Shown in pieces: positions 23,380 to 35,600 of a DNA stretch of 64,000 nt. Location of the stretch: the NCBI RefSeq assembly GCF_000002425.4, contig NC_037275.1, positions 7,073,777 to 7,137,776 of the forward strand, given 5' to 3'. The number at the start of each line of letters is the position of its first letter. Within the stretch, counting starts at the first letter, position 1. The stretch comes from Physcomitrium patens (taxonomy: Eukaryota; Streptophyta; Bryopsida; Funariales; Funariaceae). The position numbers and the translations under genes are program-made. A model generated the notes under the pieces. That model was given only the letters and a program-made list of their open reading frames with translations. It had not been told where the DNA came from and did no database searches.

Positions 23380-23472
23380 CTAATTAGCGTCACAAATGCA
23401 AAGAAGTTACAACAAGGATAGGAAATTGAATGTTATCTTGCCTCAATCTTGTCTCTTTTATAAGAGAGATTT

Positions 23473-25044
23473 TCATCTTGGTTTCGATGGATGTCGTTGA
23501 TGAAAAACTTTGACTTTAGCTGATGCATTTCCTAGATTCCTGGATGGCTCCCATGTGCGTTCACTAATATCATATCCGCGCCAATGAACAAGATATTCCA
23601 GCTTATTTCGGCGCCGCCTTGAGTCTAATATCTCTTCCACCTCAAATTCTTCATTATTATCTACTTCTATAGGAGGCGGTGGCATTTGTCTTCTTCCTTG
23701 TATATCCACTGTCTTATATGGTTCAAGAAGAGACACGTGGAATACAGGATGGATCTTCATTGACTCCGGTAGATGTAACCGATATGCAACTGGGTTGATC
23801 TGTTCAGAAACAGAAAAGGGGCCAAGCCTACGATAGTCCAACTTGTCACAAGGTCGAGTAGTCTTGATATTGCGACGAAGTAGCCATACCTTATCACCCA
23901 CGTTGATTTGTGGTTGCTCCTTACGATATAGATCTGCGTTTATCTTTTGTCGTTCTTGAGCTTCCTTCAATTGCGTCTTCATTATTGAATGTAACTCTGA
24001 CAACCGATTTGCCATATCTTCTGCTGCAGGATTATCAACTTTTGAAAAATCAAAAGTATCAAGTCGTGGATGATAGCCATAATTGGTAAAGAAAGGTGTT
24101 TGTTGCGTGGAAGAATGTACCGTATTATTATAAGCAAACTCTGCCAATGGCAGAAGGGTTGTCCAATCATCTTATTAGTAGTTGATAGTACACCTTAAAT
24201 ATTGCTCCAAGACTTGGTTTATGCGCTCTGTTTGTCCATCAGTTTGAGGATGGAAAGCCGAAGATAGCTTTATGTCCACTTTTAAAATCTTGAAAAGGGT
24301 CCTCCAAAATCTTGACACAAATTGAGTTCCCCTATCCGATATGATATCTTTAGGTAATCCATGATAGCGATAGATATTATCAATGAAAAGCTTAGCTGTT
24401 TCTCCACCTGAGATAGATTTTGTACATGGCACAAAGTGTGCCATCTTCGTGAAACGATCTACTATCACAAATATAGAATCATAAGATCTTGAGCTTGGAA
24501 GATCTGTGATGAAATCCATAGAAACAGAAGACCATGGTTGTTCTGGTATAGGTAATGGCTGAAGAAGTCCGTAAGGTCGATGACGAGGAATTTTTGATCT
24601 TGAACAAATATCACATGATTGTACAAAGTCTTTGACTGACTTCCACATTTGTGGCCAACAAAAATCTCTTGATATGAGTTCCAAAGTCTTATTATATCCA
24701 AAGTGCCCTACTGCTGGAAAGTCATGACGTGCTTGAAGAACACGTAAACGTACTTCTCCTTCTGGAACATATAGGCGTCCTTCAAAATATAATAGATTAT
24801 TTTTGAACTCGAACTTAGAAGGATCATGAGACTTGGAAGAATTATTCTCGATATCATGAACAAGAGGGTCTGAGGACATACTGGACTGGATTTGCTTGAG
24901 AAAAGTTGAATCAACAGTCAATGTTGATTTCATTGCTCGGAGATGAAATTGCTCCGGTTTCAAGAGGACCATTCTTTGTTGCTCAAAAGCTGCATCTCTT
25001 TCTTTTGGTGCAAAATAAGAATGTCTAGATAGGGCATCGGACAA
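23473..25044 (-). pseudogene. element D integrase and chromodomain
   Basis: Frames 25044-24175 and 24147-23473 are one reading frame region split by a TAA where related copies have Gln. Zinc-binding module: HDFPAVGHFGYNKTLELISR then CDICSRSK (HHCC). Catalytic core: SVSMDFITDLP (Asp), IISDRGTQFVSRFW (Asp), HPQTDGQTERINQVLEQYLR (Glu). The C-terminus has KVWLLRRNIKT and YRRLGPF, then a chromodomain: FEVEEILDSRRRRNKLEYLV-HWRGYDISERTWEPSRNL. The chromodomain type binds modified histone tails and directs integration. Confidence 0.88.
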
Positions 25045-26961
25045 ACCTTGTTGTTTTCCTGGCCGATAAGTGATAATAAACTCGAATCTTCACAAAGACA
25101 TACTCCAACGAGCTTGACGACGATTCAACACGCATGCTGACATGAAATACTTGAGGTTCTTGTGATCTGTATACACAGTGACTGGACTAGAAGCGCCTTC
25201 TAGATAATGACGCCATTCTTGAAAGGAATCCACGATCGTAAGAAGTTCTTTATCGTGGATCTCATAATTGATCTTGGCTGTTGAGAATTTTCTTGAATGA
25301 AAAGCTATCGGATGAAGTTTGTCATCTGTTCCCATTTGTGATAAAACTGCACCCAAGGCAAAATCTGATGCATCTGTTTCCATAAAAAATGCCTTGGAAA
25401 AGTCAACACGATATAAGACTGGTGCAGAGACAAACGATGTCTTCAAGGCTTCAAATGCTGCTTCCGCTTCTTGATTCCATTGAAATTTATCTTTACTAGT
25501 CAAGCGTGTAAGTGGAGCTGCAACTCGTGAGAAATCTTTGATGAAGATCCGATAGTAATTGGCAAATCCCAAGAAACATTGGACATCTCTTACCGTCCTT
25601 GGAATCTTCCAATCCACGATTGTTTGGACTTTCTTAGAATCCATCATGAGACCATCATTTGAAATGATGTATCTTAAAAAGTCAACTTGAGTAGTGTGAA
25701 ATACACACTTTTCCATCTTGGCGTACAATCCTGTATCTCTAAGTTTTTGTAATACTTGACGAACATGTATTTCATGTTCTTCGACGTTCTTAGAATAGAT
25801 CAGGATATCGTCTAGATAACAGACGACAAAATTGTCTAAGAATTCACGAAATACATCATTCATGAGATGTTGAAAAGTAGCTGGTACATTCGTGAGTCCA
25901 AAGGGCATGACATTATATTCGAAATGTCCATACCTGATTCGAAACGCAGTCTTCCATTCATCTCCTTCTTTGATCCGTACTAGATTATATGCTCCTCTTA
26001 GATCTATTTTTGTATAGATCTTAGCTTGATTCAACTGATCAAGGAGTCCTGATATCAAAGGTAATGGATACCTGTTCTTGATTGTGATCTTGTTGAGTCC
26101 TCGATAATCAACACACATTCGTAAAGATCCATCTTTTTTCTTTACGAATAGAATTGGAGCTCCTGCTGGAGATTTTAAATGGCGTATGAAATTCTTCGCT
26201 AAATTTTCATCAATATATGTCTTGAGTTCAGCCATCTAATCTTGCGATAAACTGTAAATTGGTCCAAATGGTGGCTGAGTTCCTTCCTTGAGGTCGATTG
26301 AACAATCATATGGGCGATGCTCAGGAAGAATATCTGCATTCTTTTTCTCAAAAACGTCTTGATACTCCTGATATTGACTTGGAATGCCACTTGAAGTCTT
26401 TACGTTTTCAGAAATAGGTGCAGCATAAATAGCAAAAGTTGATCCTTTTTTTGCTGCGTGTATAAATGCTTTTGCACCTATCAGTACGGATTTTACTATA
26501 CTAGACTTATAATTTTTTACTTGGTTAGTAGAACTATTAATAACACTCTGGAAAAAGTCAAGTTTATGCGAATTCCAATCTATTCGAGGGTTATATTTTT
26601 TTAGCCAGGATAAACCTAAAATAGCTAGATTGGACGGGGATTTAATTATGTTAAAAGCTATGTAGCTATCATGACCATCTATTGTTACTTTTATAGGATG
26701 AGTTTCATGAGTGACATCTCCAGAAGACAAGGGACGAGCATCTATGACTTCTACATGTACTGGTTTAGGTTTCTGTACAAAGGGTATTTTACGACTTTTA
26801 ACAAATTGTTCATCTAAAAAACATGCTGAGGCTCCCAAATCTAATAAAGCAGAGGCTTTGTAATTCTTAGGTCCTAAATATAAGTCTATTATAAAACAAG
26901 GAGAGGGTTCTGAGGAGAGGATAGGACCTTCATTAGGAATTGTACAAGGTTCTAGCTGCAC
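25045..26961 (-). pseudogene. element D protease, reverse transcriptase and RNase H
   Basis: Protease in 26961-26236: ALLDLGASACFLD, where the catalytic D-S-G reads D-L-G (Ser changed to Leu, a C-to-T effect). RT in 26235-25090: [32 protein letters not shown], and the catalytic [13 protein letters not shown]. RNase H follows: [33 protein letters not shown] and [11 protein letters not shown]. Stops at the protease-RT border (TAG) and after WSMSL (TGA) break the polyprotein. RT resembles fungal-type chromoviruses more than the usual angiosperm clades. Confidence 0.88.
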
Positions 26962-26966
26962 GGTCC

Positions 26967-27971
26967 CTATTGTAGCTGGACGAATCCGTTTTCTGACATG
27001 TTGTCTTCTTTGACCGTCGTACCCCTCATTTTATAGTTGCGTCGTTTCTTTGGATAATGTTGAGCAGTGTGCTTAGGTTCTCTGCAATATAAACATAATC
27101 CTTCTTGACGACGACGAATCTTTTCTTGCTCAGTTAGGGGTTTAAAACGTACCGCGTCAATTTGCATGTCTTTTACTTTCGAATGTATGTTTGGCAAAGA
27201 TGTTGATGTTGCCATTGAGTAATAATGTTGAGGTTCCCGTGAATGATTCTCAGATCGAAATTCGAAAAGTCGATTATCACATTTTACCGCAAAATCGATT
27301 GCTTGACTCAAAGTTTGAGGATCAGGTAAGTTGAGCATCAATTTCTTTACTTCGTATTGCAATCCATAAAAAAATTGACTGATGAGTGCAGCATCATCCT
27401 ACTTGATGTCAATTGCAAGTTGTCGAAATTGTGAAGCATACACTATTACTGAGCAATTTCTTTGTCGTAGAATTCGGATCTTATTTGTTGCAATACGAGT
27501 TGCATCGTGTTCACCATACATAGATCGAAACTCCGCCAAAAAAGCTTCAAAATTGTCCAATATTGGATTTCGTTGTTCAAGAAAAGACGAAAACCATGAT
27601 AATGCAGAACTAGAAATTAGAGTGCCAATAAACCTGACTTGTGATCCTGGAGTTGGATAGCTTTGCGGTTGAAGTTCAATTGCCAATTGTACTTGATTGA
27701 TGAACCCTCGAAACTTAGATCTCGTACCATCAAATTTCTCGGGTAAGGTAATTCTTGGTTCTCTAGTGCTTACAGGGTGTTGTACAATTGGAGAAGGAAC
27801 GTGATTTGTTGTAGATGTTGAAGCAGCTCCGATCATCTCTATATCCCCACTTTCTGCTATTCTTGTTCTTTCATGTGTTGGTGAATTGAGTTGATGCATC
27901 GCAAGCATTAACTCCCTCATTCGCTCTTATATTTGTGCCATTGCACTCTTCATTTCAACAAGCTCTGCCAT
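26967..27971 (-). pseudogene. element D gag
   Basis: Gag from ATG at 27971 (MAELVEMKSAMAQI) to the stop at 26967. It includes LPEKFDGTRSKFRGFINQVQ, the core FLEQRNPILDNFEAFLAEFR and a CCHC knuckle CLYCREPKHTAQHYP, in which the last Cys is changed to Tyr. Two stops break it: TAA in the start region and TAG after QLAIDIK, where relatives have Trp. Pol is in the -1 frame relative to gag. Confidence 0.82.
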
Positions 27972-28164
27972 AATGACACTAAGAAAAATTTGTTTGATAC
28001 TGCTCAAGACAAAAGAAAAGAAAGACTTGATAACAAAGAAGATACTAAGAACAATATCAGTTTAGAAGTGGATAATCTGCAAACTTCTAATACGCTTATG
28101 TCTTGTCAAGAGAAAGGGATAATCCACTCTCACTCAAGAAAACAAAGCTCTGATATTGTAAGTG

Positions 28165-28178
28165 TACTCTTGTCAATC
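28165..28178 (-). promoter_or_regulatory. element D self-priming-type primer site
   Basis: Two bases inside the 5' LTR end, the minus strand reads TTGACAAGAGTA (28176-28165). This is the exact complement of TACTCTTGTCAA (28356-28345, minus) in the LTR, which begins about 30 nt after the TATATATA box and so is where the RNA should start. Confidence 0.65.
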
Positions 28179-28730
28179 TGTCAAGGATAAAGACTCGATG
28201 AGGGAAAATATACACAAAAAGGCTATCTCGATATAATAAGTCAAAATATAAACAAGTAGGTATATTAAAAGGAAACTAGAATGGCTATTGCCACAAGACA
28301 AGAAACTAAAGACTCTTGAACTTGGACTAGAAGCAAGAAAGGAGTTGACAAGAGTAAAGAAGCCTTCACTCTTATCTCTATATATACTATCTAACTAGGG
28401 GCTACGTGGCGACGTTCTATAGGACCTCCAATATGTGTTGACTTTATAAGACACATGCCTTGACTTACAAGGCAAGTTTTTCTACGTGTGGGCCACATAT
28501 TTAGCTTGATCTTCAAGCTAACAACATGTGTGGCACATGGCTAACTTGTTGACCACGTTTCTAATCCAAAAAGTCAATTAAAGACACCTATGAAGTCAAA
28601 GCAGCATCTAGGAAGTTTCTAGGAAGCTTCTATATTAAATATTATAGAATTAGCTTACTTTTATCTACTTTTACTTACTTCTATCTATTTCTATATGTAA
28701 TTATTAGCTTACATGATTATGGCCGTGACA
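28179..28730 (-). repeat. element D 5' LTR
   Basis: 552 bp, TGTCA/TGACA ends. A TATA box (minus TATATATA, about 28386-28379) precedes the predicted RNA start near 28356. Confidence 0.92.
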
Positions 28731-28735
28731 TGCAA

Positions 28736-29250
28736 CCAATAAGATCCATATTTTATGACAAGACAATCGATCAGTAACATTGTATGCTTCACAATTTTGA
28801 CAACTTATAATTGATATCAAGTAGGATGATGCTGTACTTATTAGCCAATTTTTCTATGAATTACAATATGAGTTAAAAAAATTAATGCTCAACTTACCTG
28901 TTCCTCAAACATTGAGTCAAGCAATTGACTTTGCTGTGAAGTGCGACAATCACCTTTTTGAATTTTGATCTGAAAACCGTACAAGTGAACCTTAACGTTA
29001 CTATAATTTAATGGCAACACCAACACCTCTTCAACACATACATTCAGAAGTAGAAGATATACAAATTGATGCAATACGTTTCAAACCTCTTACTGAACAA
29101 GAAAAGAATTGTCATCATTAAGAATGATTATGTTTATATTATGGAGAACCAAAACACACTACTCAACATTGTCCAAAGAAACAACGCAACCACAAAATGA
29201 GGAATATGGCTGTCAAAAAAGACAATATGTCAGAAAAGGAATTTGTCCAG
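28736..29250 (+). pseudogene. element C gag, 3' part
   Basis: Continues the gag interrupted by D, in decayed form. It matches D gag at RSI/RILRQ-like sequence, then QAIDFAVKCDNHLFEF and IDAIRFKPLTEQEK, followed by a knuckle LYYGEPKHTTQHCPKK in which the first Cys residues are altered. Stops are frequent. Confidence 0.7.
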
Positions 29251-29254
29251 CTAC

Positions 29255-31110
29255 AATAGGGACTGTGCGGCTGGAACCTTGCACAACATCTAGTAAAGTT
29301 CTTATTCTCTCTTCAGAGTCCTCTCCTTGTTTTACATTAAATACTATTTTAAGACCTAAATATTATAAAGCCTCTACCTTGTTAGATTCAGGAGCCTCAG
29401 CATGTTTCTTAGATGAAGAATTTACTAAAAGACATAGCATATCTTTAATAAAGAAAACTAAACCTGTTCATGTTGAAGTCATAGATGGCGGTCCATTGTC
29501 TTCTAGAGATATTAGTCACGAAATCCTTCTTATATAAGTCTAGTTCAATTAAACCCGTGTTTATAGGTACAAAAGCTTTCTTACATGCTGCTATGAAAGA
29601 ATCACCATATATTATTTATGCCACACTCATTTCTAATAGTGCAAAGATTTCTCGTTGCATTCCAAGCCAATATCAAGAATTTCAAGATGTATTTGAAAAA
29701 AAGAATGCGGATACACTCTCAAAACATTGTCCTTATGATTGCTCAATTGACCTTTAAAAAAGAGCACCGCCGCCATTCGAACCAATCTATAGTTTATCAC
29801 AAAATGAGTTGACTGAACTCAAGGAGTATATTGAAGAAAATCTAGCCAAGAATTTCATACGCCATTCTAAATCTCCAACAAGAGCTCCAATTCTATTTGT
29901 GAAGAAAAAAGATGGATCATTGCGGATGTATGTTGATTATCGAAGACTCAACAAGATTACCATCAAGAATAGGTATCCACTACCTTTAATATCTGGTCTT
30001 CTTGATCAGTTGAATCAAGCTAAGATCTATACAAAAATAGATCTCCGAGGACCATACAATCTAGTATGCATCAAAGAAGAAGATGAATAAAAGACTATGT
30101 TTCGAATTAGGTATGGACATTTTGAATACAACGTCATGCCTTTTGGACTTACAAATATACCATCAGCTTTTCAACATCTAATGAATGATGTTTTTCAAGA
30201 ATTTTTGGACGATTTTGTGGTCTGTTATCTAGATGACATCTTAATCTATTTTAAGAATCTAAAAGAACATGAACTTCATGTTTGTCATGTATTATAAAAA
30301 TTAAGAGATGCAAGACTCTATACCAAGATAGAAAAGTGTGTATTCCATACTACTCAAGTCAATTTCTTAGGTTACATCATTTCAAATGATGGACTTATGG
30401 TGGATCATAAGAAAGTTCAAACTATTATAGATTAGAAGATCTCAAAAATGGTAAGAAATGTCCAATGCTTTTTGAGATTTGCCAACTACTAATGGATCTT
30501 CATCAAAGACTTTTTTCAAGTTACAACTCCACTTACACATTTGACTTGTAAAGACAAATTCCAATAGAATCAAGAAACGAAAGTTATTTTTGAATCTTTG
30601 AAGACAGCATTTGTTTCTGCACCAATCTTGTATCGTGTTGATTTTTTCAAAGCGTTCTCTATGGAAACAGGTGCATCAGACTTTACTCTGGGTACAATTT
30701 TGTTACAAATGAGAACAGATGACAAACTTCATCCAGTAGCCTTTCATTTAAGAAAATTCTCAGCATCAAAAATCAATTATGAGATCCATGACAAAGAACT
30801 TCTTGCAATTGTAGATTCTTTTCAAGAATGGCATCATTATCTAGAAGGTACTTTGAGTCTAGTCACTGTATATACATATCACAAGAACCTCGAGTATTTC
30901 TTGTCAGCACATGTATTAAATCATCATCAAGCTTGTTGGAGCATGTCTTTATCAAGATTTGAGTTTATTATCATTTATCGGCCAAGAAAACAACAAAGTT
31001 TGTTTGATGCCTTGTCTAGACGTTCTTATCTTGCACCAAAAGAAGGAGATGCAACTTTTGAGCAACAAAGAATGGTTCTCTTGAAGCCGGAGCAATTTCA
31101 TCTTTGAGCA
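29255..31110 (+). pseudogene. element C protease, RT and RNase H
   Basis: Protease shows TLLDSGASACFLDEEF (intact D-S-G) and then a deletion or decay of its second half near 29537. [46 protein letters not shown]. RNase H: METGASDFTLG (catalytic Asp changed to Gly), [16 protein letters not shown]. At least half a dozen stops. Confidence 0.8.
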
Positions 31111-32571
31111 ATAAAATCAACATTGATTGTTGATTTAACTTTTTTTAAGCAAGTCCACTTAAGTATGTCTTCAGACCCTCTTGTTCATGATATCAAGAAT
31201 AATTCTTCTAAATCTCATGATCCTTCTAAATTCGAATTCAAGAACAACCTATTCTATTTCGAAAGATGCCTACATGTTCCAGAAGGAGAAGCACATTTAC
31301 GTATTCTTCAAGCTCGTCATGACTTTTCACCAGCAACACATTTTGGATACAAAAAGACTTTGGAGCAGATATCTAGGGATTTTTGGTGGCCTCAAATGTG
31401 GAAGGCAATCAAAGATTTTGTACAATCATGTGATGTTTGTTCTAGATCAAAAACTCCTCATCATCGAACTTTTGGACTTCTTCAACCATCACCTATTTTA
31501 GAACAACCATGGTCTTCTGTTTCTATGGACTTCATCACAGATCTTCCAATCTCAGGTTCTTATGACTCTATATTCGTGATAGTAGATCGTTTTACCAATA
31601 TGGTATATTTTGTACCATGTATAAAATCTATCATAGGTGAAGAAATAGCTAAACTCTTTCTTAACAATATCTATCACTATCATGGATTATCCAAGGATAT
31701 TATATCAGATAGAGGAACTCAATTTGTATCAAGATTTAAGCGGATTCTTTTTAAGATTCTAAAAGTGGATATAAAACTATCTTTGGCATTCCATCCTCAA
31801 ATTGATGGATAAACGGAGCATGTTAATCAAGTTTTGGAGCAATATTTAAGATGTACCATTAACTACCCATAAGATGATTGGACAATTCTTTTGTCATTGG
31901 AAGAGTTTGCTTATAATAATACGGTACACTCTTCTACAAAACAAACACCTTTCTTTACTAATTATGGTTATCATCTACGACTTGATACTTTTGACTTTTC
32001 AAAAGTTGATAATCCTACTGCAAAAGATTTAGCGATTCATTTGTCAGAGCTACATGCAACGATGAAGGCGCAGTTAAAACAAGCTCAAGAACAACAAAAG
32101 GTCAATGCGGATGTCTATCAAAAGGAACAACCACCATTCCACTTGAGTGATAAGATATGGCTATTCCATCATAATATCAAGACCACTTGTCATTGTGACA
32201 AGTTGGACTATCAAAGGCTACGACCATTTTCTATTTCTGCACAAATCAATCCTGTCGCATATCGTTTACATCTATTGGAGTCAATAAAAATCCATCTAGT
32301 ATTCCACATGTCTCTTCTTGAACCATACAAGACAATGGACATACCAAAAAGATGACAAGCTCCATCTCTTTCTATAGAAGTAGACAATAATGAAGAGTTT
32401 GAAGTAGAAGAAGTCTTAGATTCAAGGCGATGCCGAAATAAATTAGAATATCTTATCCATTGGTGTGGATATGATATTAGTGAATGCACATAGAAGCCAG
32501 TAAAGAATCTTGCAAATGCAGCAAAGGGGGTGGAGGCTTTTCATCAATGACATCCATCAAAATCAAGATGA
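31111..32571 (+). pseudogene. element C integrase and chromodomain
   Basis: Zinc module HDFSPATHFGYKKTLEQISR and CDVCSRSK; core SVSMDFITDLPIS, IISDRGTQFVSRF and a decayed Glu region with a stop after QIDG. The C-terminus has KIWLFHHNIKTTC, and the chromodomain remnant reads FEVEEVLDSRRCRNKLEYLI then HWCGYDISECT. Many stops. Confidence 0.8.
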
Positions 32572-32665
32572 AAACCTTCTTTATAAAAGAAACAACATCT
32601 AGACAAGATAACATTCTACTTTCAATCCTTGTTTGTAGCTTCTTTGTAGTTGTGATGCTCGAGAG

Positions 32666-33088
32666 ATGGAGAACCAACAACCAGCAGATGTGACTCAAGA
32701 GCCTTCATTTATTGACCTACCAGACGAGATATTACGATTGTCACAACCTTCAAGAAGATGTAATTGAGATGAAGATCTTCAAGAATGACATGTTCTTCCT
32801 TGAATAGATGGCGAGATACAACACGTTTAGTATTACGACTTCGAAAGGGACTCCCGATGTTTTGTGATTTTACTAGAAGTAGGAACAATTCCTGATAGTG
32901 TTCCAAATGTTCTATTCGAAGGAAGTTATGAAGGCCTCAACAATGATCAAATAATTGGGTCGTCTTTCTGTCTTGGTATGGGACACTACTGACAGTTGAG
33001 AAGCCCTATCAATCATCTTCAAAGAGAACAAAGATCAGAGTATGTAGCGAATACAATTCGTCGCATCATAGATTTCCTCAACATATGA
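32666..33088 (+). pseudogene. element C ORF3, conserved accessory ORF
   Basis: Same length (141 codons) and position as in D, 94 bp past the end of pol. It starts MENQQPADVTQEPSF, contains VILLEVGTIPDSVPNVLFEG and INHLQREQRSEYVANTIRR and ends IIDFLNI. About five stops, mostly at codons that are Arg or Gln in D. Confidence 0.65.
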
Positions 33089-33120
33089 TGACCGCTCCTC
33101 GTGGAACTCATCCCTAGAGG

Positions 33121-33136
33121 AAGGGGGGGGGGGTAA
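33121..33136 (+). promoter_or_regulatory. element C polypurine tract
   Basis: GAGGAAGGGGGGGGGGG-type tract directly before the 3' LTR, with an expanded G run compared with D. Confidence 0.75.
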
Positions 33137-33697
33137 TGTCATAGACATACTCATGTAAGCTAGTAATTACATAAATAAATAGATAGAAGTAAGTAAAAGT
33201 AGATAAAAGTAAGTTAATTCTATAGTATTTGGTATGAGAGCTTCTTAGAAGCTTTATAGACACTACTTTGACTTTATAAGTGTCTTTAATTGATTTTTTG
33301 GATTAGAAATGTAGTCAACAAGTTGGCCATGTACCACACATGTTGTTAGCTTGAAGATCAAGCTAACAATGTGGCCCACACTTAGAAAAACTTACCTTGT
33401 AAGTTAAGGCATGTATCCTACAAAGTCAACACTTATTGGAGGTCCTATAGAACATCGTCATGTAGCCCCTAGTTAGATAGTATATATAGAGACAAGAGTG
33501 AAGCCTTCTTCACTCTTGTCAACTCCTTTTTTGCTTCCAGTCTAGTTTCAAGGGTCTCTAGTTTTCTTATCTTTTGGCAATAGCCATTCCAGTTTTTCTT
33601 TTAATATACATACTTGTTTATTTATATTTTGTTACCTTTCTTTGAATGAAGGCTCACTTGTCTAAATTGCTTTTTCATTGAGTTCTTCTCCTTCACA
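33137..33697 (+). repeat. element C 3' LTR
   Basis: 561 bp partner of 21107-21667, with many transitions between the two. It keeps CACTCTTGTCAAC after its TATA box, the RNA-start motif that the 5' copy has partly lost. It ends TTCACA where TTGACA is expected. Confidence 0.87.
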
Positions 33698-35600
33698 ATA
33701 GTATATTGTCGCCCTTGCTTATACTCAAGCTAGATATCAAAAAGCTATAATTGTTATTCTCAATGATGATATTTTAATTTCATATTTTTTAAATGTAAAT
33801 CATATAGCAAAGGTTGATGGTTAGTCGAAACAACCACTAGCTTCCCCAATTGATAGTATTTCCAGAACTTTGTAGTGTGTATAATTACTAATTGCTCTCA
33901 ATTATATGTAGGATAATTGTACTTTGTCCACCTTAGCTTGTGTGATTAATATGCCACAGATTGAAGGTTCCTACCAAAGTCTTGTTAATAGACCACTCTA
34001 ATAGGAAAGTTGGAAGCATTAATGTCAAGCATACAAAGAAGGTTAGAATTATACAATTGCAATATTAGAGCAGTAATGAGTGCCTCCTTCAATCTATTAA
34101 AGGCACTTTACTACTCTAGTTTCTATTCAAATGAGACATCTTTCTTCAATAGATTTATCAATTAGATAAAAATATGAGCAAATTTCTAAATAAAATGGAA
34201 ATAATATCTAGCAAGGCCTAAGAATGACTAGACTTCAGAAGCATTCTTGAGAGTTGGTAAATCCTCCATTGCTTTTACCTTATTTTGCTCCATAAACATG
34301 TCTTCAAAGGACACCACATGCTTCAAAAAGATAACCTCTAACTTCCAAAGTTCATATTTTGATTGCTTGCAATAGAAGCAACTATCTTATAATCAGTATA
34401 GTACTTTTTATAGATATTATTTATGCTATTTAGAGATTTTACTATATATGAGGATATCATCAATGAAGACAACTATACACTTATCCAAAAGGTCCTAAAA
34501 CAATCTATTTATGTGACCAATGAAAGAGGTTGGTCTATTGGTAAGACCAAAAGGTAAAACTAGCCATTCAAAATATCCATAGTGCATACAAAATATTAGC
34601 ATTTTTACATCCTCTCTTATAATAGGTATTTACCATTAGCTATTCCAAAGATCCAATTTACTAAAGATGGTTGCACCTTGAAGTTGATCTAGAAGATCAT
34701 CCAAGTGTAGAAGTAGATATGCATTCTTATTAGTCTACTTATTGAAGCCTCAATAGTTGATGCAAAGGCAAATTCTACCATCCTTCTTGAGTACAAAGAG
34801 TAAAAATGCTATCCTATGGTGATGTATTTTTTCAAATGAGATCTTTCTCCAAGAGTTTGGCCAATATCATCCGCAATTCTTTAAGTTCTTTTGGTACTAG
34901 GTGATAAATTGGTCGACTTGTTGGTTTGGTTCCAAAGAATAGTTCTATTTGAAAGGGGGCACCTCAATTAAGAGGCATGCCACTAGGTAGGTCAATTGGA
35001 AAGACATCTTGATATTCTTATATGAATTGATTTGTCCATTCTATTCTTTTAGTTGTCTTTCCTACTACTAAGGCAAGATTTGAATCCACCATATATACCA
35101 ATTGCTTATGCTGTATTTATTTCTTCATAAACATCATTTATATAAATAAATCTTTAGTTGTAGATTGTCTTTCTTCTTTATTTGATGTGGAGGTATGAAG
35201 AATCACCTTGCGTCTACCATCTTTAAAGAAGATTGTCCTTCCTACACAATCAATTTGCTTATTTTCTATCTCTACCTATGGTATACCAAAGATAATATCA
35301 TATCTTAGCTTTTTCACCTTCAACCTCTCTCTTAAGACATATTTATCAATCAACCTCATGGTTTCTTCTTCACATGTCTTACTCAATACATTCTTTTAAT
35401 CATTTCCAAGGTATATACTTCTTCCTTTGATTGCCTTAATTTTAATTCTAAGTTGGTTGGCAATTTCAATTGAGATGCAATTTTTGTAAAGCCACAATTT
35501 ACAAGCACTTGACATGATTGTCTCTTTAGTAGTCCCATTAGATGTACTAGTCAATTCTTTTTATAGTTATCTAAGGCCATGTCATTTGTCTTTAAGAAAT
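33698..35600 (-). pseudogene. element A RNase H, RT and protease
   Basis: Minus-strand translation near 34800-34640 reads VLKKDGRICLCINY then a decayed KNRYPLP stretch and DDLLDQLQGATIFSKLDL, a gypsy RT. Surrounding sequence gives NVMPFGL-like and RNase H-like stretches with many stops. Protease-like sequence is expected near 35200-35550 but I could not confirm its active site. Confidence 0.65.

Larger units (their letters stand above)
22364..28730 (-). mobile_element. element D: Tcn1-like chromovirus nested in C
   Basis: A 6367-bp minus-strand element with 552-bp LTRs (28179-28730 and 22364-22915) and a perfect target duplication TGCAA (22359-22363 and 28731-28735). It is the same family as C but in the opposite orientation. 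LTR pairs differ at roughly 15 sites, mostly transitions, by eye. Order: gag, protease, RT, RNase H, integrase, chromodomain, ORF3. Gag and pol carry a handful of stops, several explicable by single C-to-T or G-to-A changes. Confidence 0.92.
21107..33697 (+). mobile_element. element C: Tcn1-like chromovirus, carries element D inside
   Basis: Plus-strand element with LTRs at 21107-21667 and 33137-33697. Flanking GTAGT (21102-21106) and ATAGT (33698-33702) are a target duplication with one change. Without D (22364-28730 plus 5 bp) it is about 6.2 kb. Order: gag, protease, RT, RNase H, integrase, chromodomain, then a third small ORF before the polypurine tract. It lies inside the polymerase of element A. 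Every frame has stops, so it is dead. Confidence 0.87.
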
